Notes: generated from the letters alone by a model not told the origin. Positions 24,735 through 33,958 are shown, counted from the first letter of the stretch. The stretch: DNA of 34,114 nt from an uncultured Eubacteriales bacterium (GCA_900314355.1 OMUY01000080.1:1-34114), one strand, 5' to 3'. Program-made: numbers and translations.

Positions 24735-26000
24735 ATGCCAGACGCGAGGTATGAGGCGTATAAAACGCTTCGCATGACAGAAAAAGATTCAAAATATGTA
24801 AATATTTCCCTCTCTGAAAGGAATGACCTTTCGGAAAGGGATTTTTCGTTGTATCAAAGACTTGTCAGAACCGCAGTCGAAAGAAAAATTACTCTCGACT
24901 ACAATATTTCCATTTATCTGAAAAATTCTATAAAAAAGCTCAAGCCACAGCTTCTGACTGTTTTAAGGCTCGGCGCTTCCCAGCTGCTTTTTATGGATAA
25001 GATACCTGCTTCGGCGGCTGTGAACGAATCTGTTAAACTCGCGAAAAAAACCGGATGTTCTTACGCGTCCGGACTTGTAAACGCCGTTTTGAGGAAAATT
25101 TCGGCGGAGGGAATTAAATATCCCGACAAAGACAATGAGATTTATTACCTGTCTGTAAAGTATTCTTTTCCGGAATACGCCGTCAAAAAATATCTCGACG
25201 ATTACGGGACAGAAATATGCTTAAAGATACTTGAAAGCTCTTTGAAAGAAGAACCTGTCTATATCAGAAAAAATAATTTGAAGGAGGGCAATTTTTCTTT
25301 CCCCGCCGAAAAATCTCTTGTAGTCCCGGGAGCTTATAAAGTTTCGGGAAATCTTTTCAGAAATTCCGACGATTTGAAAAACGGACTTTTCCACGTACAG
25401 GATCTGCCGTCTCAGATCTGCTGTCTCAAACTAAGAGCGAAGCCGGGCGACAAAGTCGCGGACGTATGCGCTTCTCCGGGAGGAAAGACAGCCGCATTGG
25501 CGGAGATTATGGAAAACAAAGGATTTATTCTTTCTTGCGACATTCATCCGCAGAGGGTAAAATTAATCGAAGAAAACGTCAAAAGACTCGGGATAAAAAT
25601 AGTTAAAACATCTGTAAAAGACGCGTCGGAAGGAACTGTTTTCGACTTCGACAATGAAAAACACGATTTGAGCGGATATTTTGACAAACTTCTGTGCGAC
25701 GTTCCCTGTTCCGGTTCGGGCGACGCCGGCAGAAAGCCGGACGTGAAATACAAGCGAAAAGAGGATATAGAAAATCTGCCTGCGCTTCAGAAAAGAATAA
25801 TTTCTTGTTCATCGCGTCTTTTAAAAAGCGGCGGACGAATGATATATTCGACTTGCTCTCTTTATAAAGATGAAAATGAAAAGGTCGTCAATGAATTTCT
25901 TTCAAAGAACAAAAATTTTTCCCTTATCGAAATGAAGACTATTTTTCCGTTTGAATACGGCACGGACGGATTTTTCTACGCTGTAATTGAAAAAGAGTGA
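24735..26000 (+). CDS. rsmB: 16S rRNA m5C967 methyltransferase
   Basis: RsmB methylates C967 of 16S rRNA with SAM. The N-terminal NusB-like RNA-binding domain (about 1-140, with RLGASQLLFMDKIPASAAVNESV) is followed by the methyltransferase domain with VCASPGGKTAAL (SAM loop), DVPCSGSGDAGRKPD (motif IV cysteine) and YSTCSLYKDENE (catalytic motif VI cysteine). Length is 421 residues. I chose ATG 24735; a TTG 6 bases upstream overlaps the previous stop codon. rlmN begins immediately after the stop codon. Confidence 0.95.
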   Translation: MPDARYEAYKTLRMTEKDSKYVNISLSERNDLSERDFSLYQRLVRTAVERKITLDYNISIYLKNSIKKLKPQLLTVLRLGASQLLFMDKIPASAAVNESVKLAKKTGCSYASGLVNAVLRKISAEGIKYPDKDNEIYYLSVKYSFPEYAVKKYLDDYGTEICLKILESSLKEEPVYIRKNNLKEGNFSFPAEKSLVVPGAYKVSGNLFRNSDDLKNGLFHVQDLPSQICCLKLRAKPGDKVADVCASPGGKTAALAEIMENKGFILSCDIHPQRVKLIEENVKRLGIKIVKTSVKDASEGTVFDFDNEKHDLSGYFDKLLCDVPCSGSGDAGRKPDVKYKRKEDIENLPALQKRIISCSSRLLKSGGRMIYSTCSLYKDENEKVVNEFLSKNKNFSLIEMKTIFPFEYGTDGFFYAVIEKE

Positions 26001-27083
26001 ATGGATATGGCTGATTATGTGATTAAAAGTTCAAAGTACGGTCAGGCTCAGGGAAAGAAAGATATTCTTTCAATGACTTTGCCGGAACTTGAAAAAGAGA
26101 CAGAGGCGCTCGGAGAGAAAAAATTCCGCGCAAAGCAGATATTTTCATGGCTTCATGAACATTCGGTTCAGTCGTTTGACGAAATGACGAACATTTCAAA
26201 AAGTCTGAGGGATAAACTCGAATCAGGCTGCGCCATACTTCATACGTCTATTGAAAAAAAACTCTGTTCGGAGTATGATAATACAAAAAAATACCTTTTA
26301 AAACTTGACGACGGCGAATATATCGAGTCTGTCCTGATGAGGTATAAATACGGTCAGACTGTCTGCGTTTCAACGCAGGTCGGCTGCGCAATGGGATGCA
26401 AGTTCTGCGCGTCTACGCTTGACGGCTGCGTCAGAAATCTTACACCTTCGGAAATACTATGTCAGGTTTATTCGGCGGAAAGGGACAGCGGCGAAAAAAT
26501 ATCTCATATAGTTTTGATGGGAATGGGCGAGCCGCTCGAAAATTATGATAACGTTCTCAGGTTTCTCGAACTTGTGACCGACGAAAACGGAAAAAATATA
26601 TCGATGAGGCATATTTCAATTTCCACCTGCGGAATAGTTCCGAGAATTTATGACCTTATGCAAAAAAACCTTCAGCTCACTTTGTCGGTGTCTCTCCACG
26701 CGCCTAATGACGAAATAAGAAAAAAGATGATGCCAATAGCGAGAAAATATTCTATCGCCGAACTTTTGAAAGCGTGCGAAGATTACGAGAAAAAAACTCA
26801 CAGGCGCATATCTTTTGAATACGCCATGGTAAAAGACGTAAACGACAGCGAGGATTGTGCGCGCGAGCTTGCCGGCAGACTGAATGGTACTTTATGCCAT
26901 GTAAATCTGATACCCGTCAACGAGGTCAGGGAGACCGGAATGAAAAAAAGCGATGAAAAGACTGTCGAAAAATTTTCGGAGATATTGAAAAGCCAAAATA
27001 TCGCAGTGACGGTAAGGAGAAAACTCGGTTCTGACATAAACGCTTCATGCGGTCAGCTCAGAAGAAATTTTTCTTCAAAGTGA
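26001..27083 (+). CDS. rlmN: 23S rRNA (A2503-C2)/tRNA A37 methyltransferase, radical SAM
   Basis: RlmN methylates C2 of A2503 in 23S rRNA and A37 of some tRNAs by a radical-SAM mechanism. The iron-sulfur cluster cysteines are C129, C133 and C136 in VGCAMGCKFCAST. The two catalytic cysteines appear as C122 (in VCVSTQ) and C350 (in SCGQLRRN), matching the E. coli pair C118/C355. GMGEPLENYDN is also conserved. Length is 360 residues. The ATG directly follows the rsmB TGA; a second ATG lies 6 bases later. An intergenic gap of about 170 bases follows, without a clear terminator. Confidence 0.96.
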   Translation: MDMADYVIKSSKYGQAQGKKDILSMTLPELEKETEALGEKKFRAKQIFSWLHEHSVQSFDEMTNISKSLRDKLESGCAILHTSIEKKLCSEYDNTKKYLLKLDDGEYIESVLMRYKYGQTVCVSTQVGCAMGCKFCASTLDGCVRNLTPSEILCQVYSAERDSGEKISHIVLMGMGEPLENYDNVLRFLELVTDENGKNISMRHISISTCGIVPRIYDLMQKNLQLTLSVSLHAPNDEIRKKMMPIARKYSIAELLKACEDYEKKTHRRISFEYAMVKDVNDSEDCARELAGRLNGTLCHVNLIPVNEVRETGMKKSDEKTVEKFSEILKSQNIAVTVRRKLGSDINASCGQLRRNFSSK

Positions 27084-27254
27084 ATTTTAAAAATTTTTCC
27101 CGGCTTTACGGTAAAAAATAATTATTTAATAAAAAAAATTAAACGCATATATGATTAAATTTCTATATTATAAATTAGAGCAGAGACATTTATTATAAAA
27201 TAAATTTTACAGATTTTCTTTTGCACTCAAAGGTGCTTTGAAGGGGGCGTTTTT

Positions 27255-27980
27255 ACGGAATATTCCGCAAAAACAGATATTGGACTTAAAAGACAATCCA
27301 ATCAGGACGCCTATGTCGTAGGAAAGTTCTCCGACGGCAGTGTTTACGCTGTCGTATGCGACGGAATGGGCGGATATAACGGCGGCGGAATAGCCAGCAG
27401 CACAGCCGCTCAGGTCATACAGTCTACTCTCACCGAAAATTATATAGAATCCATGAGGGAAAATATGATTGAGGATTTAATCGAGACATCTATCGAAAGG
27501 GCTAACGTCGCTATTTTGCAGAAAGCAGTTTCGGATTCGTCTCTTGCGGGAATGGGCACTACGGTTGTGGCGCTCATCGTCCGCGACTCCAAAATAATCT
27601 GCGCCCACATGGGTGATTCAAGGTGCATGATACTGTCCGGCGATAAATTGAAAAAGATAACAAAGGATCATTCATATGTTCAGGAACTTGTAGACAGAGG
27701 CGAGATAACCGAAGACGAGGCGAGAGTTCATCCGAAGAAAAATCTGATAACAAGAGCTCTCGGCACCGACGAGGATATTCAGATAGAATTTACAAAGTAT
27801 ACTCTTGAAAAAGATGAAAAAATTCTTGTCTGCACCGACGGTCTCGTAAACAACGTTACTGAAAACGAGATAATAGAAATACTCAACTCAAGCGATTTGA
27901 AAGACAGCGCCGATATTCTCGTGGACAGGGCGAACAGCCACGGCGGCACGGATAATATAACTGCATTGGTCATCGCGTAA
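27255..27980 (+). CDS. prpC: PP2C-family Ser/Thr protein phosphatase (PrpC/Stp) with a non-canonical start
   Basis: This phosphatase reverses phosphorylation by the adjacent PASTA kinase. The PP2C signatures KTDIGLKRQSNQD (metal ligand D18) and VVCDGMGG (D36) are intact only if translation begins well before the first ATG (27366). No ATG, GTG or TTG lies in frame between the stop at 27201 and 27366. ACG at 27255 follows AAGGGGG by 7 bases and gives a 241-residue protein starting EYSAKTDIG, the usual length and N-terminus. Later motifs include GMGTTVVALI, HMGDSRCMIL, KDHSYVQELV, CTDGLVNNV and GGTDNITALVI. If ATG 27366 were used (204 residues), the enzyme would lose two metal-binding aspartates. 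The family call is certain; the start is inferred. Confidence 0.85.
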   Translation, partial: TEYSAKTDIGLKRQSNQDAYVVGKFSDGSVYAVVCDGMGGYNGGGIASSTAAQVIQSTLTENYIESMRENMIEDLIETSIERANVAILQKAVSDSSLAGMGTTVVALIVRDSKIICAHMGDSRCMILSGDKLKKITKDHSYVQELVDRGEITEDEARVHPKKNLITRALGTDEDIQIEFTKYTLEKDEKILVCTDGLVNNVTENEIIEILNSSDLKDSADILVDRANSHGGTDNITALVIA

Positions 27981-27993
27981 AGGGAATTAAAAT

Positions 27994-30366
27994 ATGGAAA
28001 ATATTAACGGACGCACTCTCGGCGGAAGATATATTCTCGAGGAAATGGTCGGGAAAGGCGGCATGGCTGTAGTCTATAAGGCTCGTGACACCATGAAGAG
28101 CAGAACCGTCGCCGTCAAGATAATGAAAGAAAAATATTCATCAAACGAGGAATACCGGCAAAGATTTCTGACCGAATCGAGAGCAGCCGCGTCGCTGAAC
28201 AATCCGAATATAGTAAAAATTTACGACGTAAGTCTCGGAATGACTACGCCATACATTGTAATGGAGTATGTTGACGGCATTACTCTCAAGGATTACCTTA
28301 AAAAGAAAGTTTCTCTTTCGTGGAGAGAGGCGTTCGCCATATGCACTCAGGTATTGAACGCTCTTGACCACGCTCACAATAACGGCGTTATTCACAGGGA
28401 TATAAAGCCTCAGAATATCATGCTTTTAAACGACATGAAAACTGTAAAGGTCATGGATTTCGGAATAGCGCTTTATACAGGCAACAGGTATTCGTCGGGC
28501 GAAATGGACAATGTCCCTATGGGTTCTGTCGGGTATGTATCTCCTGAACAGATTCAGGGCCGCAGAACCGATTCGAGGGCCGATATTTATTCTGTCGGTG
28601 TCACTATGTACGAAATTGTCACGGGAAAAATGCCGTTTACATCGGACAGCGCTGTAAATATAGCGAGAAAACAGATTACGTCAAACCCGATTTCGCCTAA
28701 AAGCCTCGTGCCTGATCTTCCTACAGGCGTTGACCAGATAATTATGAAGGCTATGAGCATCAACCCGACCGACAGGTATCAGTCGGCAAGGGAAATGCTT
28801 GCGGAGATGGCGGAGGTTTACAAAAATCCGCTTATCGTTTTTGACCACACGAGGAAAAAGACGGCGGCGGTGTCGGATAAAAGAAATCATGATTTTTCAA
28901 ATTCGAGGTTAAAGGGAGTAAGTTCGTTCGGCGACGTCCGTTCGCGTCAGCCTCAGATAAAAACTGGCGTTTCAATAATGGACGGGTCGTCACCGTCGTC
29001 GGACAAAGACGGCGGCATAGAAATTGACTGGGATAAAGTCGATATGACTCCCCAAGACGAGGCGTATTCAAAAAAAGATATAACCGTCCCTATTTTGTTT
29101 ATCATTATCTTCGTTTTGATCGCCGTATCAGTTTTCGCCGCGTGGTTTTTCTTCGCAGACACCAAAGAGGTATCAGTCCCTGATTTTGTCGGCAAAAATA
29201 TAAATGAAGTAAAGGACGAAAAAGATTATAAATATTTCTTCTCCCATGACATGATAGAACAGAATCTCGTTTATACGACAGATCACGAGGAGGGTTATAT
29301 TATTTCCCAGTCCGTCAAAAAAGGAACTGTTCTGAAAGTTACCCATTCTTCAAAGACGGTCATAAGGCTTAACGTCGCTTATACGAGCAAATCTATGACT
29401 GTACCTGAAATAAGCAAGGGTGAACAGCTTTCCGAGGCGAGGCAGAAACTTCAAAAACTCGGATTTAAGGTAAAAACAAAGGCGCAGGTCGATATGTCTC
29501 TTGATGAATCGACTGTAATCAAGGTGGATCCCGCTTCCGGCACTGAGGTGTCTTACGGTTCGACGGTCACAATTTATTACGCAATTCACGATGCGGATAA
29601 AGTCGCCGTTCCCGATGTTGTCGGCGTTGAGGAATCGGACGCCGTTCAGGAGCTCAAAGATCTCGGATTTAATGTCAAGGTAGAATATCAGGAGTCGTCC
29701 GGAACTAACGTAGGAAAAGTAATTTCTCAGTCTGTAAAGGCCGATACCCAGGTAATAGCCGCCAATACCCAGGTTACTCTCGTCGTCGGCAGGTCGTCAA
29801 GCGGCGGAAAAGTATTCGTAAGCGTATCTCTTCCCGATTTGAGTTCAAAGGACAATGCTGTTGAAAATATTTACGTATATGTAAACGGCAGTCTTTACAA
29901 GACTTATTCGTCCGTATCTTTGGACGGTTCGTCAAAGAGCGTCGAACTCGGAGGTTCAGGCAAATCGACGTTTGAGGTGCAGATAGGCGATCAGGTTGTA
30001 ATGACGGGCGACGTCGACTTTAATTCGTCTGAGGTATCAAACACGACTAAAAAATCATACAAGTATTCCGAAAACGCCGAAACCACAAAAGCGGAAACGA
30101 CAAAAAAGACCGAGACTACCGCCGCGACTACTAAAGCGCCGGAGACAACTACACAGGGAACTGTTTCAAGACCGTCATATTTTGGCAAAACGGGAACCGA
30201 ATATTACAACGAGCTTGTAAATCTCGGATTTGACGTCGAGATAATCCGCCAGGCGTCGTCAAGCGTGCCGGAAGGCAATATTATCGGCGTTCAGGGACCG
30301 CAGACAGTCAAAAAGAGCGAAGTCGAAAATACTCATATTGTTATTTTCGTAAGTTCGGGAAGCTGA
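27994..30366 (+). CDS. prkC: PASTA-domain Ser/Thr protein kinase (PrkC/Stk)
   Basis: This 790-residue membrane Hanks-type kinase senses wall fragments and lipid II. Kinase domain (about 12-280): P-loop GKGGMAVVYKA (20-30), K42, HRDIKPQN with D136, DFG with D155, and SVGYVSPEQ in the activation segment. A linker and one transmembrane helix (about 364-388) follow. Outside are three consecutive PASTA repeats (about 393-600, with VSVPDFVG, MTVPEIS and VAVPDVVG), a beta-rich non-PASTA domain (about 605-685), a Thr/Lys/Glu-rich linker and a fourth PASTA-like unit (about 720-790). AAGGGAA lies upstream, 13 bases after prpC, so the two are coupled. Confidence 0.95.
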   Translation: MENINGRTLGGRYILEEMVGKGGMAVVYKARDTMKSRTVAVKIMKEKYSSNEEYRQRFLTESRAAASLNNPNIVKIYDVSLGMTTPYIVMEYVDGITLKDYLKKKVSLSWREAFAICTQVLNALDHAHNNGVIHRDIKPQNIMLLNDMKTVKVMDFGIALYTGNRYSSGEMDNVPMGSVGYVSPEQIQGRRTDSRADIYSVGVTMYEIVTGKMPFTSDSAVNIARKQITSNPISPKSLVPDLPTGVDQIIMKAMSINPTDRYQSAREMLAEMAEVYKNPLIVFDHTRKKTAAVSDKRNHDFSNSRLKGVSSFGDVRSRQPQIKTGVSIMDGSSPSSDKDGGIEIDWDKVDMTPQDEAYSKKDITVPILFIIIFVLIAVSVFAAWFFFADTKEVSVPDFVGKNINEVKDEKDYKYFFSHDMIEQNLVYTTDHEEGYIISQSVKKGTVLKVTHSSKTVIRLNVAYTSKSMTVPEISKGEQLSEARQKLQKLGFKVKTKAQVDMSLDESTVIKVDPASGTEVSYGSTVTIYYAIHDADKVAVPDVVGVEESDAVQELKDLGFNVKVEYQESSGTNVGKVISQSVKADTQVIAANTQVTLVVGRSSSGGKVFVSVSLPDLSSKDNAVENIYVYVNGSLYKTYSSVSLDGSSKSVELGGSGKSTFEVQIGDQVVMTGDVDFNSSEVSNTTKKSYKYSENAETTKAETTKKTETTAATTKAPETTTQGTVSRPSYFGKTGTEYYNELVNLGFDVEIIRQASSSVPEGNIIGVQGPQTVKKSEVENTHIVIFVSSGS

Positions 30367-30381
30367 TAAGGAAAATCGGAA

Positions 30382-31314
30382 GTGGCAAAAGACAGAAGAA
30401 CCGGCGAAACTAAGACCAATTCAAATCTATCGGCGGACTCCGGAATAATAATGAAAAGCGATTCGGGATTTTACTATGTTAAAATTTCCGACGGCAGTAT
30501 CGTTCAGTGCAGGGCGAGAGGAAAATTCCGCTCGGAAAATATATCTCCCCTGACAGGCGATTTTGTAGATATTTCTTATTCCGACCTTAAAAACGGAGCC
30601 GTGGAAAAAATACACGAAAGAGTTTCTTTTTTCAGACGTCCGCCGGTAGCCAACATAAAAAAACTGATAATAATTTCGTCTGTAAAGGAGCCCGAACCCA
30701 ACTTATTTGTAATAGACAAACTATCCGCCCTTGCCGAGTCAAAAAACGTCGAGCCTGTTATAGTGTTTTCAAAATGCGACCTTGCCGACGCGGGCAGTTT
30801 CGTGAAAATATATGAAAACGCAGGTATTGTTTCTTTTGAAGTCTCAGCCGAAAAAAATGTCAATGTGGATAAGTTTGCGTCTCTTTTCGGTGACGGCGTC
30901 TGCGCGCTGACAGGCAATACCGGCGTAGGAAAATCATCGCTTTTAAACGCTGTCGACCCCGATTTTAAAATACCCACAAACGAGATAAGCTACAAGTTGA
31001 ACAGGGGCAGGCACACTACAAGAAGAGTATCGCTTTACGAATTTCACGGAGGATATATCGCCGATACCCCGGGTTTTTCCTCCCTTGAAAAAGAGGGCGG
31101 CGAGATAATACCGAAAGAAGAGCTTCCGTATTCTTTTCCCGAATTCAGGCAGTATCTGGGAAAATGCAGATTTACGTCGTGTTCTCATACGGGCGAAAAC
31201 GGATGCGCTGTCTGCGAGGCGGTTAAAAAAGGTGAAATTGCCGAATCGAGATACTCAAGCTACAAGAGAATATACGACTCCGTAAAAGACATCAAAGATT
31301 GGAATATGCGTTGA
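30382..31314 (+). CDS. rsgA: Ribosome small-subunit-dependent GTPase RsgA
   Basis: RsgA is a circularly permuted GTPase in late 30S assembly. An OB-fold domain (about 20-85) precedes the G domain, in which G4 (SKCD, 130-133) comes before G1 (GNTGVGKSS, 178-186) and G3 (DTPG, 228-231), the signature permutation. A C-terminal zinc site is formed by C262, C267, H269 and C275. The start is GTG 30382 behind AAGGAAA, 15 bases after prkC. The N-terminus is about 20 residues longer than usual. In Bacillus-type clusters rpe and thiN follow; here they do not. Confidence 0.95.
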   Translation: MAKDRRTGETKTNSNLSADSGIIMKSDSGFYYVKISDGSIVQCRARGKFRSENISPLTGDFVDISYSDLKNGAVEKIHERVSFFRRPPVANIKKLIIISSVKEPEPNLFVIDKLSALAESKNVEPVIVFSKCDLADAGSFVKIYENAGIVSFEVSAEKNVNVDKFASLFGDGVCALTGNTGVGKSSLLNAVDPDFKIPTNEISYKLNRGRHTTRRVSLYEFHGGYIADTPGFSSLEKEGGEIIPKEELPYSFPEFRQYLGKCRFTSCSHTGENGCAVCEAVKKGEIAESRYSSYKRIYDSVKDIKDWNMR

Positions 31315-31344
31315 AATAACGAAATAATATATTTGACTGAAAAT

Positions 31345-31372
31345 AAATCCGCTGCTTTAAGGCGGATTTTCG
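31345..31372 (+). terminator. Possible terminator after rsgA
   Basis: AAATCCGC (31345-31352) and GCGGATTT (31362-31369) form a perfect 8-bp stem with a 9-base loop, followed by only a short T-run (the stem-end TTT plus one more T). It probably marks the end of the yicC-to-rsgA transcription unit, with partial read-through possible. Confidence 0.5.
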
Positions 31373-31399
31373 CCTAAGTCGGAAAGGAAAATCTTTTTC

Positions 31400-32764
31400 A
31401 TGAAACCGTTTAAATTTTATGTGGTCACCGATACTCATTATTTTAAAAATTCTCTCGGAGCGTCCGGCAGGAATTATGACCGTTTTATGCGCTTCGAGCA
31501 GAAATGCTTTGCGGAAACTCAGAGCATAAACGAGTCTCTTTTCGCCGAGCTCGAAAAATCGGACGAGGCTGATACAGTGATTTTTCCGGGGGATCTCACT
31601 TTTAACGGCGAAAAAGAGTCTCACCTTGAATTTGTAAAGCTTTTGGCAAAATTGAAAGAATCGGGCAAAAAAGTATATGTGATTACAGCGTCGCACGACT
31701 ACGGAGAGCACCCGAGAGCGTATCGTGAAAACGGCGAAGAGTATTCTCCCGATGAATTGTCATTTGACGAAGCTTACGATATGTATAAAGATTTCGGCTA
31801 TGACGACGCGATAGCGTTTAACAGAAAACATCTTTCGTATGTAGCTCAGCTTTCCGACGATGTGAGGCTTTTGGCTCTTTGCAACGACACTGCGGAAAGA
31901 AAAAATTCAGCTTACGACGATGAATTTATGTCATGGATTATCGCCCAGGCTAAAAAGGCAAAAGAAGACGGATGTATGATGATCGCGATGGAGCATTATC
32001 CGGTTCTTCCCGGACAGCCTATACTTTCAATAGACGGCGATGCGAGACAGAAGGAATCTGATTACCTCTTGAGAAAACTCGCCGAAAACGATGTTCACCT
32101 TATTTTCACAGGTCATATGCACAACCAGTCAATAAACGAGAAAACAACATATTACGGCGATAAATTTTACGATGTGTGCACCGGCTCCGCGATAGGATGG
32201 CCGGCGTATTACAGACTTGTGACTCTCGAATCTCCGGAAAAAGCCGCAGTAAAGTCCATACCGGTTCCGGATTTCAAATGGGATAAAAAAGGTAAGCCGT
32301 ATCAGCTTTATCTTTCTGACCTTTTTGACAATATGATAAAAAATATCATCTTTGAAATGAGAGACGACCCCGCGGATTTATGCGATCATTTCGGATTAAA
32401 AATTTCGGAAACATATTATCCCGTTTTAAGGCGTCTCGGAAAAACTCTTTCCGCAATCACGGTAGGCGGGTTATGCCGGTTATTCGCGGTAAGACCAAAA
32501 GGATCTTTTTCTCAGGAAAAGGTGCTTGATGTAATATGCCGTATCGGCAGGGGAGTTTTCGAGGGAAATCAGAAATTTGTCAAAGGTACCGACGAGGGTG
32601 ATACAGTAATCGCTCTTCTTGACAGATTAAAACCTCTGTTATCCGTTTTGTCTGGAAAAATAAAGGGAGCGCAGGGCGAAAAGCTCGATTTGTACGATGT
32701 TCTTGTAAATTCCGTCGGCAATTACGGAATAGACGACTACAACGCGGTTCTTTTTTTAAAGTAA
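31400..32764 (+). CDS. Calcineurin-like metallophosphoesterase, cytoplasmic
   Basis: This 454-residue protein has no signal peptide. The N-terminal half has metallophosphoesterase motifs in order: VVTDTHYF (D11, H13), FPGDLTFNGEKESH, ITASHDYG, MEHYPVLPG and TGHMHNQ (GHxH). In the third block the usual GNH[DE] reads ASHD, so the metal-bridging asparagine is a serine. The C-terminal part (about 290-454) is helical and not recognised. AAAGGAAA lies upstream. Substrate and role are unknown; it occupies the place of rpe/thiN after rsgA. The fold call is firm; full two-metal catalysis is uncertain. Confidence 0.82.
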   Translation: MKPFKFYVVTDTHYFKNSLGASGRNYDRFMRFEQKCFAETQSINESLFAELEKSDEADTVIFPGDLTFNGEKESHLEFVKLLAKLKESGKKVYVITASHDYGEHPRAYRENGEEYSPDELSFDEAYDMYKDFGYDDAIAFNRKHLSYVAQLSDDVRLLALCNDTAERKNSAYDDEFMSWIIAQAKKAKEDGCMMIAMEHYPVLPGQPILSIDGDARQKESDYLLRKLAENDVHLIFTGHMHNQSINEKTTYYGDKFYDVCTGSAIGWPAYYRLVTLESPEKAAVKSIPVPDFKWDKKGKPYQLYLSDLFDNMIKNIIFEMRDDPADLCDHFGLKISETYYPVLRRLGKTLSAITVGGLCRLFAVRPKGSFSQEKVLDVICRIGRGVFEGNQKFVKGTDEGDTVIALLDRLKPLLSVLSGKIKGAQGEKLDLYDVLVNSVGNYGIDDYNAVLFLK

Positions 32765-32854
32765 ATTTACAATATATCGGACTTGATTTTTTACCATTAA
32801 AATTTATTTGATTAAATAAGTTCCATTCTTAAAAATAAAAGAGGTGAACGGAAA

Positions 32855-33931
32855 ATGAACAACAGGGCTATGATAGCGATGAGCGGCGGCGTTGATTCGA
32901 GCGTTGCGGCTTACCTTATGAAAAAAGACGGTTTCGATTGTATCGGCGTCACAATGAAGCTTTATGACAACGAGGACGCCGGTGTTTCAAGCAGAAAAAC
33001 ATGCTGTTCACTGTCGGACGTCGAGGACGCGAGGTCGGTCGCGTATAAACTCGGCATGAAATATTATGTGTTCAATTTCCGCGACAAGTTTAATGAAAAG
33101 GTCATTGATAAATTTGTAAATTCTTATCTTGCCGGAATGACTCCCAACCCGTGCATAGACTGCAACAGGTATATGAAATTCGGTTTGCTTATGCAAAGAG
33201 CCAAAGAGCTTGAAATCGACTATATCGCCACAGGACACTACGCCGTAGCGGAGAAAAACGAAAAGACGGGAAAATTCGAGCTTAAAAAATCAGCCGATAA
33301 AAATAAGGATCAGACATATGTTCTCTGGTCTCTTACTCAGGAAGAGCTTTCACATTTGAAATTTCCGCTCGGAAAACTTACAAAGCCGGAAGTCAGAAAA
33401 ATAGCCGAGGAAAACGGATTTGTCAACGCGGAAAAGCATGACAGTCAGGATATATGTTTCGTTCCCGACGGCGATTACGCAAAGGTAATTGAGATGAGAA
33501 CGGGAAAATATCCGAAAGGAATTTTCGCCGACAAAAACGGCGTGCGTCTCGGAGAAAGCAAGGGAATTATTCATTATACGCTCGGTCAGGGCAGACATCT
33601 CGGAATTTCCATCGGAAAAAAAGCGTACGTTACGAAACTTGACCCCGAAAAAAATGAAGTGATTCTCGGACCGGAAGAAGATCTTTTCTCAGACGAACTT
33701 ACGGCAGGCGAATTCAACTGGATATCCGGAGAAGCCCCTGAAAAAAAGATAGAATGTCTCGGAAAAGTCAGATACAGAGGAAAAGAAGCGGAGTGCGAGG
33801 CAGAGCAGCTTGCGGACGGAAAAGTATTTGTGAAATTTAAAGAAAAGCAGAGAGCTATAACTCCCGGTCAGTCTGTTGTGCTGTACGACAGCGACACCGT
33901 GCTCGGAGGAGGAATTATCAGACCGCGGTGA
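32855..33931 (+). CDS. mnmA: tRNA-specific 2-thiouridylase MnmA
   Basis: MnmA makes 2-thiouridine at wobble U34 of tRNAs for Lys, Glu and Gln, using ATP and a persulfide sulfur donor. The 358-residue protein has the PP-loop MSGGVDSSVAA (about 9-19), a catalytic cysteine in NPCIDCNR (C100 or C103) and the second in SQDICFVPDGDY (C201), plus YTLGQGRHLGI and the C-terminal beta-barrel ending PGQSVVLYD and VLGGGII. A GAGGTGA site precedes the ATG. No cysteine desulfurase gene is adjacent, so sulfur must come from elsewhere in the genome. Confidence 0.97.
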   Translation: MNNRAMIAMSGGVDSSVAAYLMKKDGFDCIGVTMKLYDNEDAGVSSRKTCCSLSDVEDARSVAYKLGMKYYVFNFRDKFNEKVIDKFVNSYLAGMTPNPCIDCNRYMKFGLLMQRAKELEIDYIATGHYAVAEKNEKTGKFELKKSADKNKDQTYVLWSLTQEELSHLKFPLGKLTKPEVRKIAEENGFVNAEKHDSQDICFVPDGDYAKVIEMRTGKYPKGIFADKNGVRLGESKGIIHYTLGQGRHLGISIGKKAYVTKLDPEKNEVILGPEEDLFSDELTAGEFNWISGEAPEKKIECLGKVRYRGKEAECEAEQLADGKVFVKFKEKQRAITPGQSVVLYDSDTVLGGGIIRPR

Positions 33932-33958
33932 AATCCGGGAGTTTTATTTGCAATACAA

